Position numbers and translations under genes: made by a program
In this document: in pieces, positions 1 through 8,131 of the stretch
Position numbering within the stretch: position 1 is the stretch's first letter
How the letters are laid out: each line of letters opens with the position of its first letter
Notes under the pieces: model-generated
Seen by the model: the letters and a program-made list of their open reading frames with translations, nothing else
What the model was told of the DNA's origin: nothing
Database searches by the model: none
Assembly: GCA_963974125.1 (NCBI GenBank)
Contig: CAXBCH010000014.1
Coordinates: 33,418-97,417 of the forward strand
Direction: 5' to 3'
DNA: 64,000 nucleotides
From: Haliea sp963974125
Lineage (GTDB): Bacteria; Pseudomonadota; Gammaproteobacteria; Pseudomonadales; Halieaceae

Positions 1-1
1 C

Positions 2-796
2 GAAGATGTCTTTATCGCCCACAATATGCATCCGGAGGCTCCCCGGGTCTACGGAGGGCAGGTGCTGGCCCAGGCGTTGCGGGCCGCGGCCGCGACCGTC
101 GCCCCGGATCGGGCGGTGCATTCCCAGCACGCCTACTTCCTCCGCCCCGGCGATCCGGGGGAGGAAATTCGCCTGGAGGTGGACCGGGCCCTGGATGGCG
201 GCAGCCTCAGTTCGCGCCGGGTTGTGGCCCTGCAGCGGGGCAAGCCGATCCTGGTGTCCTCGGTTTCTTTCCAGCGTGAAGGGCGTGGCGATGAATTCCA
301 GCAGCCACTGCCGCCAGTGCCGGCGCCGGAAACCCTGCCCAGCGAGCGGGAGCGGGCACTGGCGGAGGGCACCATGGACCAGAGCTTCATGGTGGCCACC
401 GGCCTGGATCTGGATGTACGGCTGGTGACCCCGGTGGACTGGCGCAATCCCAAACCCCTGCCCCCGCACCTGCAGGCCTGGGTGAAAACCACCGGGCCGG
501 TGCCGGAGGAGCAGTCCCTGCATGCCAGTCTGCTGGCCTACATGTCGGACATTCTGCTGATTGATGTCTGCCTGGCAGCAACGGGCCGCAGCTTCCTGCT
601 GGACGACTGCCAGATCGCGAGTCTTGATCATGCCCTCTGGTTCCACAACCCGGTCCGGGCTGACGACTGGCTGTTGCACACGGTCGAGGCCGAGCGGGTC
701 AGTGGCGGACGCGGACTGGCGCGGGGCAAGTTCTACAACCCGGAGGGAGTGCTGGTGGCCTCGGTGGTCCAGCAGGGCCTGATGCGCCTGCGTTGA
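2..796 (+). CDS. tesB: Acyl-CoA thioesterase II (TesB family), 5' truncated by window edge
   Basis: Hydrolyses acyl-CoA to free fatty acid and CoA; TesB-type enzymes are cytoplasmic double-hotdog proteins. The frame is open from base 2, so the gene begins before the window; the first internal ATG is at 26 but residues before it (ending IAHN) continue the family pattern. Seen: YGGQVLAQAL near the start of the first hotdog, and in the C-terminal hotdog SLDHALWFH (catalytic Asp), SGGRGL (Ser/Thr position) and VQQGL (Gln), the triad known from E. coli TesB. About 264 residues are visible against roughly 286 for the family, so only about 20-25 are missing. It lies 69 bp before an acyl-CoA synthetase on the same strand. 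Confidence 0.9.
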   Translation, partial: EDVFIAHNMHPEAPRVYGGQVLAQALRAAAATVAPDRAVHSQHAYFLRPGDPGEEIRLEVDRALDGGSLSSRRVVALQRGKPILVSSVSFQREGRGDEFQQPLPPVPAPETLPSERERALAEGTMDQSFMVATGLDLDVRLVTPVDWRNPKPLPPHLQAWVKTTGPVPEEQSLHASLLAYMSDILLIDVCLAATGRSFLLDDCQIASLDHALWFHNPVRADDWLLHTVEAERVSGGRGLARGKFYNPEGVLVASVVQQGLMRLR

Positions 797-865
797 CGCG
801 TTGCCTCGCCGGATGGGGCACCTTATGATGCTGGGCTGGACCGCGCCCATTATAAGGAACCCGAC

Positions 866-2455
866 ATGCCACACCCCGCGATAACCGCTGAAACCTACCC
901 CCACAAGCCCGCCATCATCATGGGCGGCTCCGGCGAGATGGTCACTTATGCCGAGCTCGACGAGCGCAGCAACCAGGCGGCGCAGCTGTTTCGCTCACTG
1001 GGCCTGAAAAAGGGCGACCATATCGGCATGATGCTGCTGAACTGCCGCCAGTTCCTGGAAATCTGCTGGGGCGCGCAGCGGGCGGGCCTGATTTTCACCC
1101 CCATCAGCACCCACCTGAAGCGTGATGAAACCGCCTATATCCTTGAAAATTGCGGCGCCAAACTGTTTATTGCCTCCCATGGCCTGGCCGGCGTGGCCGA
1201 AGAGGTACTGACCGCCACGGACGGTACCATCCGCCATTTCTACATGGTTGACGGGATTATCGACGGCTTCGAGTCCTGGGACGACAGCGCCGGCCTGCAG
1301 CCTGCGGAGCGCATCGCCGACGAGGCCAACGGAGTGCCGATGCTGTATTCATCCGGCACCACCGGCAAGCCCAAGGGCGTATTCCTGCCGCCCGCCGGCG
1401 ATGACGTCAATACCCCCCATCCACTGGCGGCAAGTCTGGGAGCCGCCTTCGGCTTCAGCGAGGAAACGGTGTACCTTTCGCCGGCACCGCTTTACCACGC
1501 AGCCCCGCTGCACTACAACATGATGACGCTGTACCAGGGCGGTACCACCGTGGTGATGGAGAAGTTCGACCCCGAGGCCGCCCTGGCGCTGATCGAGGAA
1601 CACCGCGCCACCCACAGCCAGTGGGTGCCCATCATGTTCGTGCGCATGCTCAAGTTACCTGAGGAAGTGCGTAACAAATACGATCTCAGCAGCATGCAGT
1701 TTGCCATTCACGCCGCCGCACCGTGCCCGATTGAGGTGAAGGAAAAAATGATCGAATGGTGGGGCGAGGTCATCGTCGAGTACTACGCCGCCAGTGAAGG
1801 TATCGGCATCACCATCATCGATTCCGCCAACTGGCTGACCCACAAGGGTTCGGTAGGTCCCTCCCTGTCCGGCAAGATCCATATCCTCGATGACGATGGC
1901 AAGGAACTGCCCCCCGGCGAGATCGGCACCGTGTATTTCAGCGGTGAGCAGGCCCAGTTCAAGTATCACAACGAGCCTGACAAGACCGCCGAGGCTTTCA
2001 ATGAACACGGCTGGGCCACGACCGGTGATGTCGGCTACCTGGACCGGGACGGCTTCCTGTACCTGACCGATCGCAAGCATTTCATGATCATCAGCGGCGG
2101 CGTCAACATCTACCCGCAGGAAATCGAGAACCTGCTGATCACCCACGACAAGGTGGCGGATGTGGCCGTGTTCGGGATCCCCAACGAGGAGTTCGGAGAA
2201 GAGGTCAAGGCAGTAGTGCAGCCCATGAACTGGGTGGATGCCACCGATGAAGTGGCAATCGAGATCATGGAGTGGCTGCGCGAGCGCATCTCCCACATCA
2301 AGTTGCCGCGGTCGCTGGATTTCCACCGCGAGCTGCCGCGGATGGACAACGGCAAGCTGTACAAGCGGCACCTGATGGAAGAGTATCGCGGGGCGACCCG
2401 CACGGATGAGAAAGGTGACATGCTGGACAAGGGCAAGAATCCGCCCGAGGGGTAA
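866..2455 (+). CDS. AMP-dependent acyl-CoA synthetase (ANL superfamily)
   Basis: Activates a carboxylic acid to its acyl-CoA through an acyl-adenylate. The 529-residue protein has the ANL core motifs in order: phosphate loop YSSGTTGKPKGV (about residue 163), YYAASEG (A5), the TGD motif (A7), the hinge region DRKHFMIISGGVNIYPQEIE, and the C-terminal NGKLYKR with the catalytic lysine. AAGGAACCCGAC precedes the ATG. It resembles the FadD branch that acts on bulky acids such as steroid side chains more than FadD proper, but substrate cannot be read from sequence. It follows the thioesterase gene and converges on the UrcA-type gene. Confidence 0.88.
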   Translation: MPHPAITAETYPHKPAIIMGGSGEMVTYAELDERSNQAAQLFRSLGLKKGDHIGMMLLNCRQFLEICWGAQRAGLIFTPISTHLKRDETAYILENCGAKLFIASHGLAGVAEEVLTATDGTIRHFYMVDGIIDGFESWDDSAGLQPAERIADEANGVPMLYSSGTTGKPKGVFLPPAGDDVNTPHPLAASLGAAFGFSEETVYLSPAPLYHAAPLHYNMMTLYQGGTTVVMEKFDPEAALALIEEHRATHSQWVPIMFVRMLKLPEEVRNKYDLSSMQFAIHAAAPCPIEVKEKMIEWWGEVIVEYYAASEGIGITIIDSANWLTHKGSVGPSLSGKIHILDDDGKELPPGEIGTVYFSGEQAQFKYHNEPDKTAEAFNEHGWATTGDVGYLDRDGFLYLTDRKHFMIISGGVNIYPQEIENLLITHDKVADVAVFGIPNEEFGEEVKAVVQPMNWVDATDEVAIEIMEWLRERISHIKLPRSLDFHRELPRMDNGKLYKRHLMEEYRGATRTDEKGDMLDKGKNPPEG

Positions 2456-2461
2456 TGCAGT

Positions 2462-2494
2462 GGCCTGCCCCCGCGGTTGCTGCGGGTGCAGGCC
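2462..2494. terminator. Hairpin between convergent genes, possible bidirectional terminator
   Basis: Perfect 7-bp arms GGCCTGC (2462-2468) and GCAGGCC (2488-2494) with an inner CCGC/GCGG pairing sit in the 51-bp gap between the synthetase stop and the UrcA-type gene stop. No U-tract follows on either strand, so intrinsic termination is uncertain. Confidence 0.4.
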
Positions 2495-2506
2495 CTCGGC
2501 GATCCT

Positions 2507-2983
2507 TCAACGTTCGGCGACTTCCTGCCCGGACTGCAGGCTGCGCCCCGTCCTGCTGGCATGCATTTCCTCAAGACCCAGATGGCCCACGTTGCTGACC
2601 GCTTGATCCATCGCCGCCTCCAGGCAGGCCCTGCGGTCCCGGTTCATGGCGGCATTGCGGATGTCGGCCCGCGGAGAACACACATCGCTGGTCGCCTGGG
2701 TCAGGCGCACGTAAAGCTGCTCCAGGCCCGCGGGCCGACTCAAGTCGAGATCTGCCCAGGTGACCGTCGCTGACCGTTCCGTGCGCCCGGCAGCGGGGAA
2801 GCGTACGAAGTTGGCCCGGGTATCGCGAGTGATTTCCCGGGCGGTGGGCTGCTCCATGATGCGGCGGTAGTCCTCCGCTGCGACTGTCTGGCTGTTGACC
2901 AGTGGCAGGGCCAACGCCAGTGACAGGATCGCGGTGGCACCCAGGGGCAGTTTGCTGAGCTTCTCATTTTTTACAGTTTTCAT
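2507..2983 (-). CDS. UrcA family secreted protein
   Basis: 158 residues. An N-terminal signal peptide (basic MKTVKNEK, then a hydrophobic stretch ending LVNSQTVAA) predicts export. The middle carries the UrcA family signature: VTWADLDLSRPAGLEQLYVRL followed by two cysteines about 23 residues apart (VCSP and RACLEAAM), probably a disulfide. The function of UrcA proteins is unknown; they are small periplasmic proteins common in proteobacteria. GAGGAACACCTC lies just before the ATG on the minus strand. The gene is divergent from the first membrane regulator, and the 353-bp gap between them carries a phased repeat array that could regulate either gene. Confidence 0.75.
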   Translation of the reverse strand: MKTVKNEKLSKLPLGATAILSLALALPLVNSQTVAAEDYRRIMEQPTAREITRDTRANFVRFPAAGRTERSATVTWADLDLSRPAGLEQLYVRLTQATSDVCSPRADIRNAAMNRDRRACLEAAMDQAVSNVGHLGLEEMHASRTGRSLQSGQEVAER

Positions 2984-3087
2984 GAGGTGTTCCTCGCTTG
3001 TGGGCTTTCGTTTACGGGCTTTTCGCCGGGAGGTATTCCCTGCTGTTCAGCCCTGAGCCAAGTTGAGCACAGGCGTTGGTGCGGCGC

Positions 3088-3147
3088 CGGATGAAGCCGT
3101 GATTTCGCCGGGAGGAAGTTGTGATTTACCTCTGATGGAAATGTGAT
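3088..3147 (+). promoter_or_regulatory. 11-bp-phased TGAT direct-repeat array, candidate operator
   Basis: Pentamers in exact 11-bp register: CGGAT at 3088, GTGAT at 3099, GGGAG at 3110, GTGAT at 3121, CTGAT at 3132, GTGAT at 3143. Three are identical and 22 bp apart. Direct repeats with 11-bp spacing are the typical target of OmpR/PhoB-type winged-helix domains, the same fold as the N-terminus of the adjacent regulator. Binding is inference. Confidence 0.5.
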
Positions 3148-3297
3148 GGCATGTAAATCAATAGGTTAGAGGCTCCTTCATGTCCGCGCCGCCGCTGGTA
3201 TCTGGCGAGCGCGGCATCTTTGCGGATCCGGTACCAGGCTGATCGGGTTCTGCCCGGGTGCCCGCCCGGCGCCTGTGACCCGATACGGGGCGAGGTC

Positions 3298-3308
3298 TGG
3301 TAAGCTTG
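3298..3308 (+). promoter_or_regulatory. Shared element TGGTAAGCTTG, copy 1
   Basis: Ends 28 bp before the regulator ATG. The same 11-mer stands at the identical distance before the second regulator, and with one change before the TonB receptor gene. It could be an extended -10 (TGN-TAAGCT) lacking an obvious -35, or an operator with the AAGCTT palindrome. Confidence 0.5.
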
Positions 3309-3336
3309 CAAGGAGATTGACAGCAAGGATGGCGAC

Positions 3337-5679
3337 ATGGCGCGGCAAGTCCGCTTTGGTGACTGGCATTTTTGCCGCGACACCGGTGTGCTCGACAGGG
3401 ACGGTACGGTGGTTTCCCTGGAGCCGCGGGTGGCCGCGCTGCTGCAGCACTTTCTCGATCATCCCGGTGAGCTGCTGAGTCGCGACCAGCTGGTTGCGGA
3501 GGTCTGGGAGGGCAGGGTGGTGTCTGACGACGCCATCCGCCGGGCGGTATCGTCGCTGCGTCGCGCCCTGGCGCTGGATGGCAGCGACAAGCTGATCACT
3601 ACCGTGCACAAGAAAGGCTATCTGGCGAGTCTGCCGGTGCCAGTTCCCGTGCCGGCGCCGGGGCCAGCGCCAATGCCGATGGATGCTGGAGTTGAAGCGG
3701 CGCCAGCTGCGACTCGGCGCCGCAACCCGGTTTTGCCGCGACGATCGCTGTTGCTGCTGGCGGTCATGCTGTTATTCACGACCCTCGGTGCGGCCTGGCA
3801 CCTGCTGCAGTCCCCGATCCCTGACGCCCAGACTGACGATGTAAAGGGCCCGCCCTACACCCTTGCGGTGCTGCCGTTTGTGGACCTGAGTGAAAATGCG
3901 GACAACGGCTTTCTGGCCGACGGGCTGGCGGAAGAGCTGCTGGGGCTGCTGGGGCGCTTCGATGCATTCCGGGTACCCGCCCGCAGTTCCTCGTTTCAGT
4001 TCCGGGGCCAGGTGGTCAGCCCGCGAGAGGTCGGCGAGGCGCTGGGGGTGCGCTATCTGGTTGAAGGCAGCGTCCGGCGGGATGGCGACCAGGTCAGCGT
4101 TGATGTGCGTCTTGTTGAGGCTGCTACCGGCTTTCAGCTGTGGTCGGAAAACTACCAGCGCGACCTCGCGGGTTTGTTCGCCCTGCAGTCGGACATCGGC
4201 ACCCAGGTCGCCCGCGCGCTGCAGGTGGCCCTGGTGGAGCCGACGCTGCCCGCCGCCCGCGCGCTGGAAGCTGCCGGGCCCGCGGGTGCCAAGGCTTACC
4301 TCGAATACCTGCGCGCCCGGCAGCTGATGAGCAGCTGGGGAACCGCCGACCTGGAGGCAGCTATTGCTCATCTGCAGAACGCCATTGCCCTGGCGCCGGA
4401 TTTTGCCCCGGCCTATACCCGCTTGGCGGAAGCGATACTGACACAGGCCAGTGGTCGGGACGATAACGCGCGGATGCAGACCCGCGACACAGTAAAGGCC
4501 CTGATCGAGAAATCCCTGGCGCTGGATCCGGATCTGGGTGAAGCCTACGGCCTGCGCTCCAGCTTGTGGCCAGACGGGGAAGAAGCGTTGAAGGAGCAGG
4601 ATCTGCGCCGGAGCATAGCGCTCAGCCCGAGCTATACTTTGGCCTATCGATGGCTCGCGGAGTATCTCTATTTTCAACTCGGACGAGGCGATGAGGCAAT
4701 TGCGTTGATAGACCAGGCCCGGGCTCTGGATCCCCTGTTGCCTCGCAACCATTACCTCAAGGCGTTGATGATGCTGGACAGTTGTGAGCACGAGCGGGCC
4801 GCAGAGCTTGCCCGGGACGCGCTGCGGGTCAATCCCCGCTTTCGCTCCGGACTGGTCATGCTCGCCCGGGTTGCCGAACAGCGGGGCGAGCTGGCCGAGG
4901 CGGTGCGGCTGCAGGAGCAGGCACTCGAGCTGGATCCCCGCGCCGACTGGCTTAGAGAGCGGCTGCACATGACCTACACAGATCTGGGAGATATTGCCGC
5001 CGCGCGCGAGATGGGCGGCGATCATTTCCGGACCCTGCTGCGAGAGTCTCTTTTCCTTGCGAATCATGCTGCGACGAGTGATTTGATTTATTCGGCCGAA
5101 CCCCTTTCTCCGGAGGCCGCACCGCATCGTCTCTGGAGACAAACCGACGTGCTCCTTGTTACCGCCATGACCAGCGGAGATTATGCCCGGGCCCGCCGCT
5201 ACCTGAGTGACCATCTTGAATACAATGGTGGGCTGCCGCAAACCCTCGCCCCCAAAGACCTCTTTTATCTGCTCAATATGGTTCTCGTCTGGTATGGGCC
5301 GGACCATGACACCGCGGCCCAGGGCCTGATAAATCGTCTGTGGACGGAAATGAACGCAATGCGGGGGGAGTTCCGGAGTTGTCTGGCCAGCTATCAACCA
5401 CTGGCGCATGCGCTGGCCGGCGTGAGCCTGGGGCGCCATGACGAGGCAATCGCAGTGCTTGAGAGCGCAATCGACAACGCAGACATTGCGTCCAGCTGGC
5501 ACTGGATCATCCTCAACCACCCTGCATTTGCTCCTCTGCTGGAGGAACCCCGGCTGCAGGAATTGTTGCAGCAGCGGCAGGCTGTAGTGGCGGAGCAGCG
5601 CGAGATTCTGGAAAGGATGCGTGCCGAAGGCGTCGTGCCGCTGCGGGGGCAGGGCAGCGGAAGTCCCGCGCCGGGCTGA
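3337..5679 (+). CDS. Membrane-anchored winged-helix regulator with TPR output/sensor region (CadC/ToxR-like), paralog 1
   Basis: 780 residues. Residues 1-100 form an OmpR/PhoB-type winged helix (Trans_reg_C), with SDDAIRRAVSSLRRAL as recognition-helix region and TTVHKKGYLA as the wing end. A Pro/Ala linker leads to one transmembrane segment (about 137-157). Residues 172-310 match the FlgO/TolB-N-like domain often paired with such regulators (PYTLAVLPFVDLSENADN...; RYLVEGSVRR; FQLWSENY), followed by TPR-type helices to the end. Topology therefore places DNA binding in the cytoplasm and TPRs in the periplasm, as in CadC. AAGGATGGCGAC supports the ATG. The signal sensed is unknown. A tandem paralog follows. 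Confidence 0.85.
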   Translation: MARQVRFGDWHFCRDTGVLDRDGTVVSLEPRVAALLQHFLDHPGELLSRDQLVAEVWEGRVVSDDAIRRAVSSLRRALALDGSDKLITTVHKKGYLASLPVPVPVPAPGPAPMPMDAGVEAAPAATRRRNPVLPRRSLLLLAVMLLFTTLGAAWHLLQSPIPDAQTDDVKGPPYTLAVLPFVDLSENADNGFLADGLAEELLGLLGRFDAFRVPARSSSFQFRGQVVSPREVGEALGVRYLVEGSVRRDGDQVSVDVRLVEAATGFQLWSENYQRDLAGLFALQSDIGTQVARALQVALVEPTLPAARALEAAGPAGAKAYLEYLRARQLMSSWGTADLEAAIAHLQNAIALAPDFAPAYTRLAEAILTQASGRDDNARMQTRDTVKALIEKSLALDPDLGEAYGLRSSLWPDGEEALKEQDLRRSIALSPSYTLAYRWLAEYLYFQLGRGDEAIALIDQARALDPLLPRNHYLKALMMLDSCEHERAAELARDALRVNPRFRSGLVMLARVAEQRGELAEAVRLQEQALELDPRADWLRERLHMTYTDLGDIAAAREMGGDHFRTLLRESLFLANHAATSDLIYSAEPLSPEAAPHRLWRQTDVLLVTAMTSGDYARARRYLSDHLEYNGGLPQTLAPKDLFYLLNMVLVWYGPDHDTAAQGLINRLWTEMNAMRGEFRSCLASYQPLAHALAGVSLGRHDEAIAVLESAIDNADIASSWHWIILNHPAFAPLLEEPRLQELLQQRQAVVAEQREILERMRAEGVVPLRGQGSGSPAPG

Positions 5680-5732
5680 CCCGAATCCGCAGGCACTGCG
5701 GGGCACCGCCCGTCCCGCGCGCAGGCGAGAGC

Positions 5733-5743
5733 TGGTAAGCTTG
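5733..5743 (+). promoter_or_regulatory. Shared element TGGTAAGCTTG, copy 2
   Basis: Identical to copy 1 and at the same distance (28 bp) from the ATG of the second regulator. It lies in the 92-bp gap after the first regulator, which suggests the second has its own promoter. Confidence 0.5.
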
Positions 5744-5771
5744 TGGGCGGCGTGACTGCAGGGAAGGCGAC

Positions 5772-8120
5772 ATGGCGCGGCAAATCCGCTTTGGTGACTG
5801 GCACTTTTATCCCTATACCGGGGTGCTCGAGAGGGAGGGGGCAGCGGTCTCACTGGAGCCTCTGGTAGCGAGCCTGCTGGAATATTTTCTCGACCACACC
5901 GGCGAGCTGCTGAGTCGCGACCAGCTTATTGCGGAGGTCTGGGAGGGCAGGGTGGTGTCTGACGACGCCATTCGCCGGGCGGTATCCTCGCTGCGGCGCG
6001 CCCTGATACTGGATGGCAGCGACAAGCTGATCACTACCGTGCACAAAAAGGGCTACCTTGCGAGGCTGCCCCGCGTCGAGCCGCTGCCGCCCGATGCTGC
6101 TGTGCGGCCCCCCGCCGAACCGGCGCTTCCCGCTGCCCCGGTGTTGTCCGCCACCAGCTCAGCCCCCCGGGCTGTCGCTGGTTCCTTCAACCCTGCTATT
6201 GCGCGACGTCCACTGCTGCTGGTTGTATTGTTGTTGCTGGTCATGCTCGCCAGTGTCTGGGCCTGGCTGCAGCGGCCGCCGCCCGCCGCCACCGCGATGG
6301 ATGATCCGCCCTACACCCTGGCGGTGCTGCCCTTTGTTGACCTCAGCGAGAATGCCGACAATGCCTGGCTGGCGGACGGTCTGGCGGAGGAGCTGCTGGG
6401 ATTGCTGGGGCGCTTCAGTGACTTCCGCGTAGCTGCCCGCAGTTCCTCATTCCTGTTTCGCGATCCGGCGGCCAGTCCGCGGGAAGTGGGGACGGCGCTT
6501 GGGGTGCGCTACCTGGTGGAGGGTAGTGTGCGCCGGGATGTCGATCGGGTGCGCGTTGATGTGCGGTTGCTGGATACCGATTCCGGCTTCCAGCTCTGGT
6601 CGGAAAACTACACTCGCGGCCTGTCCGGTCTGTTGGCGTTGCAGTCGAATATCGCGACCCAGGTGGCACGGGCACTGCAGGTGGTGCTGGTGGAACCGGA
6701 GCAACCGGGTGCCCTGGCGCTGGAAGATGCAGGAGCCGAGGGTGGCCAGGCCTATCTCGAATACCTGAGGGCCCGGCAACTCACGGCCAGTTGGGCGACG
6801 GCCGATCTGGAGGCCGCTGCCCTGCGTTTGCAGAACATCATTGACCTGGCACCGGACTTTGCCCCGGCCTACGCGCAGTTGGCCGAGGTCATGCTGATTC
6901 AGGCCAGTCGGGGCGGGGGCGAACAAGGCCCACCGAAGCGCGAGCTTGCTGCCACCCTGGTGGAGAAAGCCCTGCAACTGGATCCCGATCTTGCGCCTGC
7001 CTACACCATACGGGCGGGCCTGTACCGCGATCCCGGAAATCCTGCAGTGGAGGCCGACCTGAGGCGCAGTATCACCCTGAATCCCAGCTACCCCAAGGCC
7101 TACGAGATTCTCGCGCAAAGGCTGTTTGCCAGCGCCGAGCGGCGGCAGGAAGCGCTGCAGCTGATTGATCAGGCCCGCGCGCTGGACCCGCTGCGCGCCC
7201 GGCTACATCATGTCAAAACCTACATGACCTTTGATCTCTGCCAGCTCGACGCTGCCGAGGATCTCGCCCGGCAGGCACTGCGGGTGAATCCCCGGTTTCC
7301 CGCTTCCCTGGTGATGCTGGGTCACATCAACAGCTGGCGGGGGGAGCTGGCGGAGGCGGTGAAGCTGCAGGAGCAGGCGCTGGCTATGGATCCCGACAGT
7401 ATCTGGACGCGACAGCACCTGCACAACGCCTACCTCGTGCTCGGGGAACGGGAAGCGGCGCGACAGGTGGACGTCAGCAGCGCCCGGTCGCTGTGGGCCG
7501 AGCGCCTGCTGCTGGAAGGTCCAGCCAGCGCGGGGGAGCTGGTCTACGGCAGTGACGCCGCCACCATGCGGCGCCAGCTGGGGCCCTGGTCCGAGACCTA
7601 CTCGGTGCTGGCGGCCGCGATTGTCAGCGGCGATTTTGCGCTTGCGCAGCGGCATATCGAGGAGCGGTTCGGCTTCGATGGCGGCCTGCCGGAGCACATC
7701 GATCCCGCCGAGTTGACGGCGCTGGTGAACATGGTGCTGATCTGGTTCGGAGGCTCGCTGGATCAGCGGGGCCTGGAGCTCATGCAAGACCTTGACGCGG
7801 AGATGGCGAGACAGGACTTGCAGGCTCCCAACTGCCTGCAGGGCCACATGCCTCTCGCGCGGGCGCTGGCGGCAACGGCCCTGGGAGAGCCCGACCGCGC
7901 GCTCGGTCTGCTGCGGGAGGGGGAGCAGCGGAACCGGCTTGCCGGCGGCTGGTATCGTTTGCTGGAGGTCCAGCCCGCGTTCGCGGCGCTGGTCGCGCAT
8001 CCGGAATTTACCGCCCTGCAGCGCGACTGGGAGCAGCGCCTGGCAGACCAGCGGGCACAGCTGGCGCAGCTGCGGGAGAATGGCAGCATCCCCGACCGCC
8101 GGGCGGCACCGCCGGGTTGA
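5772..8120 (+). CDS. Membrane-anchored winged-helix regulator with TPR region, paralog 2
   Basis: 782 residues with the same architecture as the preceding gene: winged helix 1-100, Pro/Ala-rich linker, one transmembrane segment near 145-165 (RRPLLLVVLLLLVMLASVWAW), FlgO/TolB-N-like domain (PYTLAVLPFVDLSENADN...), then TPR helices. The DNA-binding half is almost the same as in paralog 1, with a run of 43 identical bases (5929-5971 against 3494-3536) including synonymous sites, whereas the TPR half has diverged. This suggests a tandem duplication in which both proteins read the same DNA site but different signals. The gene ends 11 bp from the stop of the convergent TonB receptor. Confidence 0.85.
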   Translation: MARQIRFGDWHFYPYTGVLEREGAAVSLEPLVASLLEYFLDHTGELLSRDQLIAEVWEGRVVSDDAIRRAVSSLRRALILDGSDKLITTVHKKGYLARLPRVEPLPPDAAVRPPAEPALPAAPVLSATSSAPRAVAGSFNPAIARRPLLLVVLLLLVMLASVWAWLQRPPPAATAMDDPPYTLAVLPFVDLSENADNAWLADGLAEELLGLLGRFSDFRVAARSSSFLFRDPAASPREVGTALGVRYLVEGSVRRDVDRVRVDVRLLDTDSGFQLWSENYTRGLSGLLALQSNIATQVARALQVVLVEPEQPGALALEDAGAEGGQAYLEYLRARQLTASWATADLEAAALRLQNIIDLAPDFAPAYAQLAEVMLIQASRGGGEQGPPKRELAATLVEKALQLDPDLAPAYTIRAGLYRDPGNPAVEADLRRSITLNPSYPKAYEILAQRLFASAERRQEALQLIDQARALDPLRARLHHVKTYMTFDLCQLDAAEDLARQALRVNPRFPASLVMLGHINSWRGELAEAVKLQEQALAMDPDSIWTRQHLHNAYLVLGEREAARQVDVSSARSLWAERLLLEGPASAGELVYGSDAATMRRQLGPWSETYSVLAAAIVSGDFALAQRHIEERFGFDGGLPEHIDPAELTALVNMVLIWFGGSLDQRGLELMQDLDAEMARQDLQAPNCLQGHMPLARALAATALGEPDRALGLLREGEQRNRLAGGWYRLLEVQPAFAALVAHPEFTALQRDWEQRLADQRAQLAQLRENGSIPDRRAAPPG

Positions 8121-8131
8121 GCGCCTTCTGT

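Larger units (their letters stand above)
2984..3336. other. 353-bp intergenic region with phased repeat array
   Basis: No credible ORF. Divergent spacer between the UrcA-type gene and the first winged-helix regulator. It contains the TGAT repeat array (3088-3147), an A/T-richer stretch near 3150-3175 that could hold the leftward promoter, and the TGGTAAGCTTG element at 3298-3308. The remainder shows nothing I can name. Confidence 0.6.

Noticed and set aside
3772..5853. Long minus-strand open frame (693 codons) opposite the first regulator
   Set aside because: Shadow frame of a GC-rich gene: no ribosome site, composition rich in Arg/Pro/Gly/Gln, and the plus strand encodes a clear domain protein.
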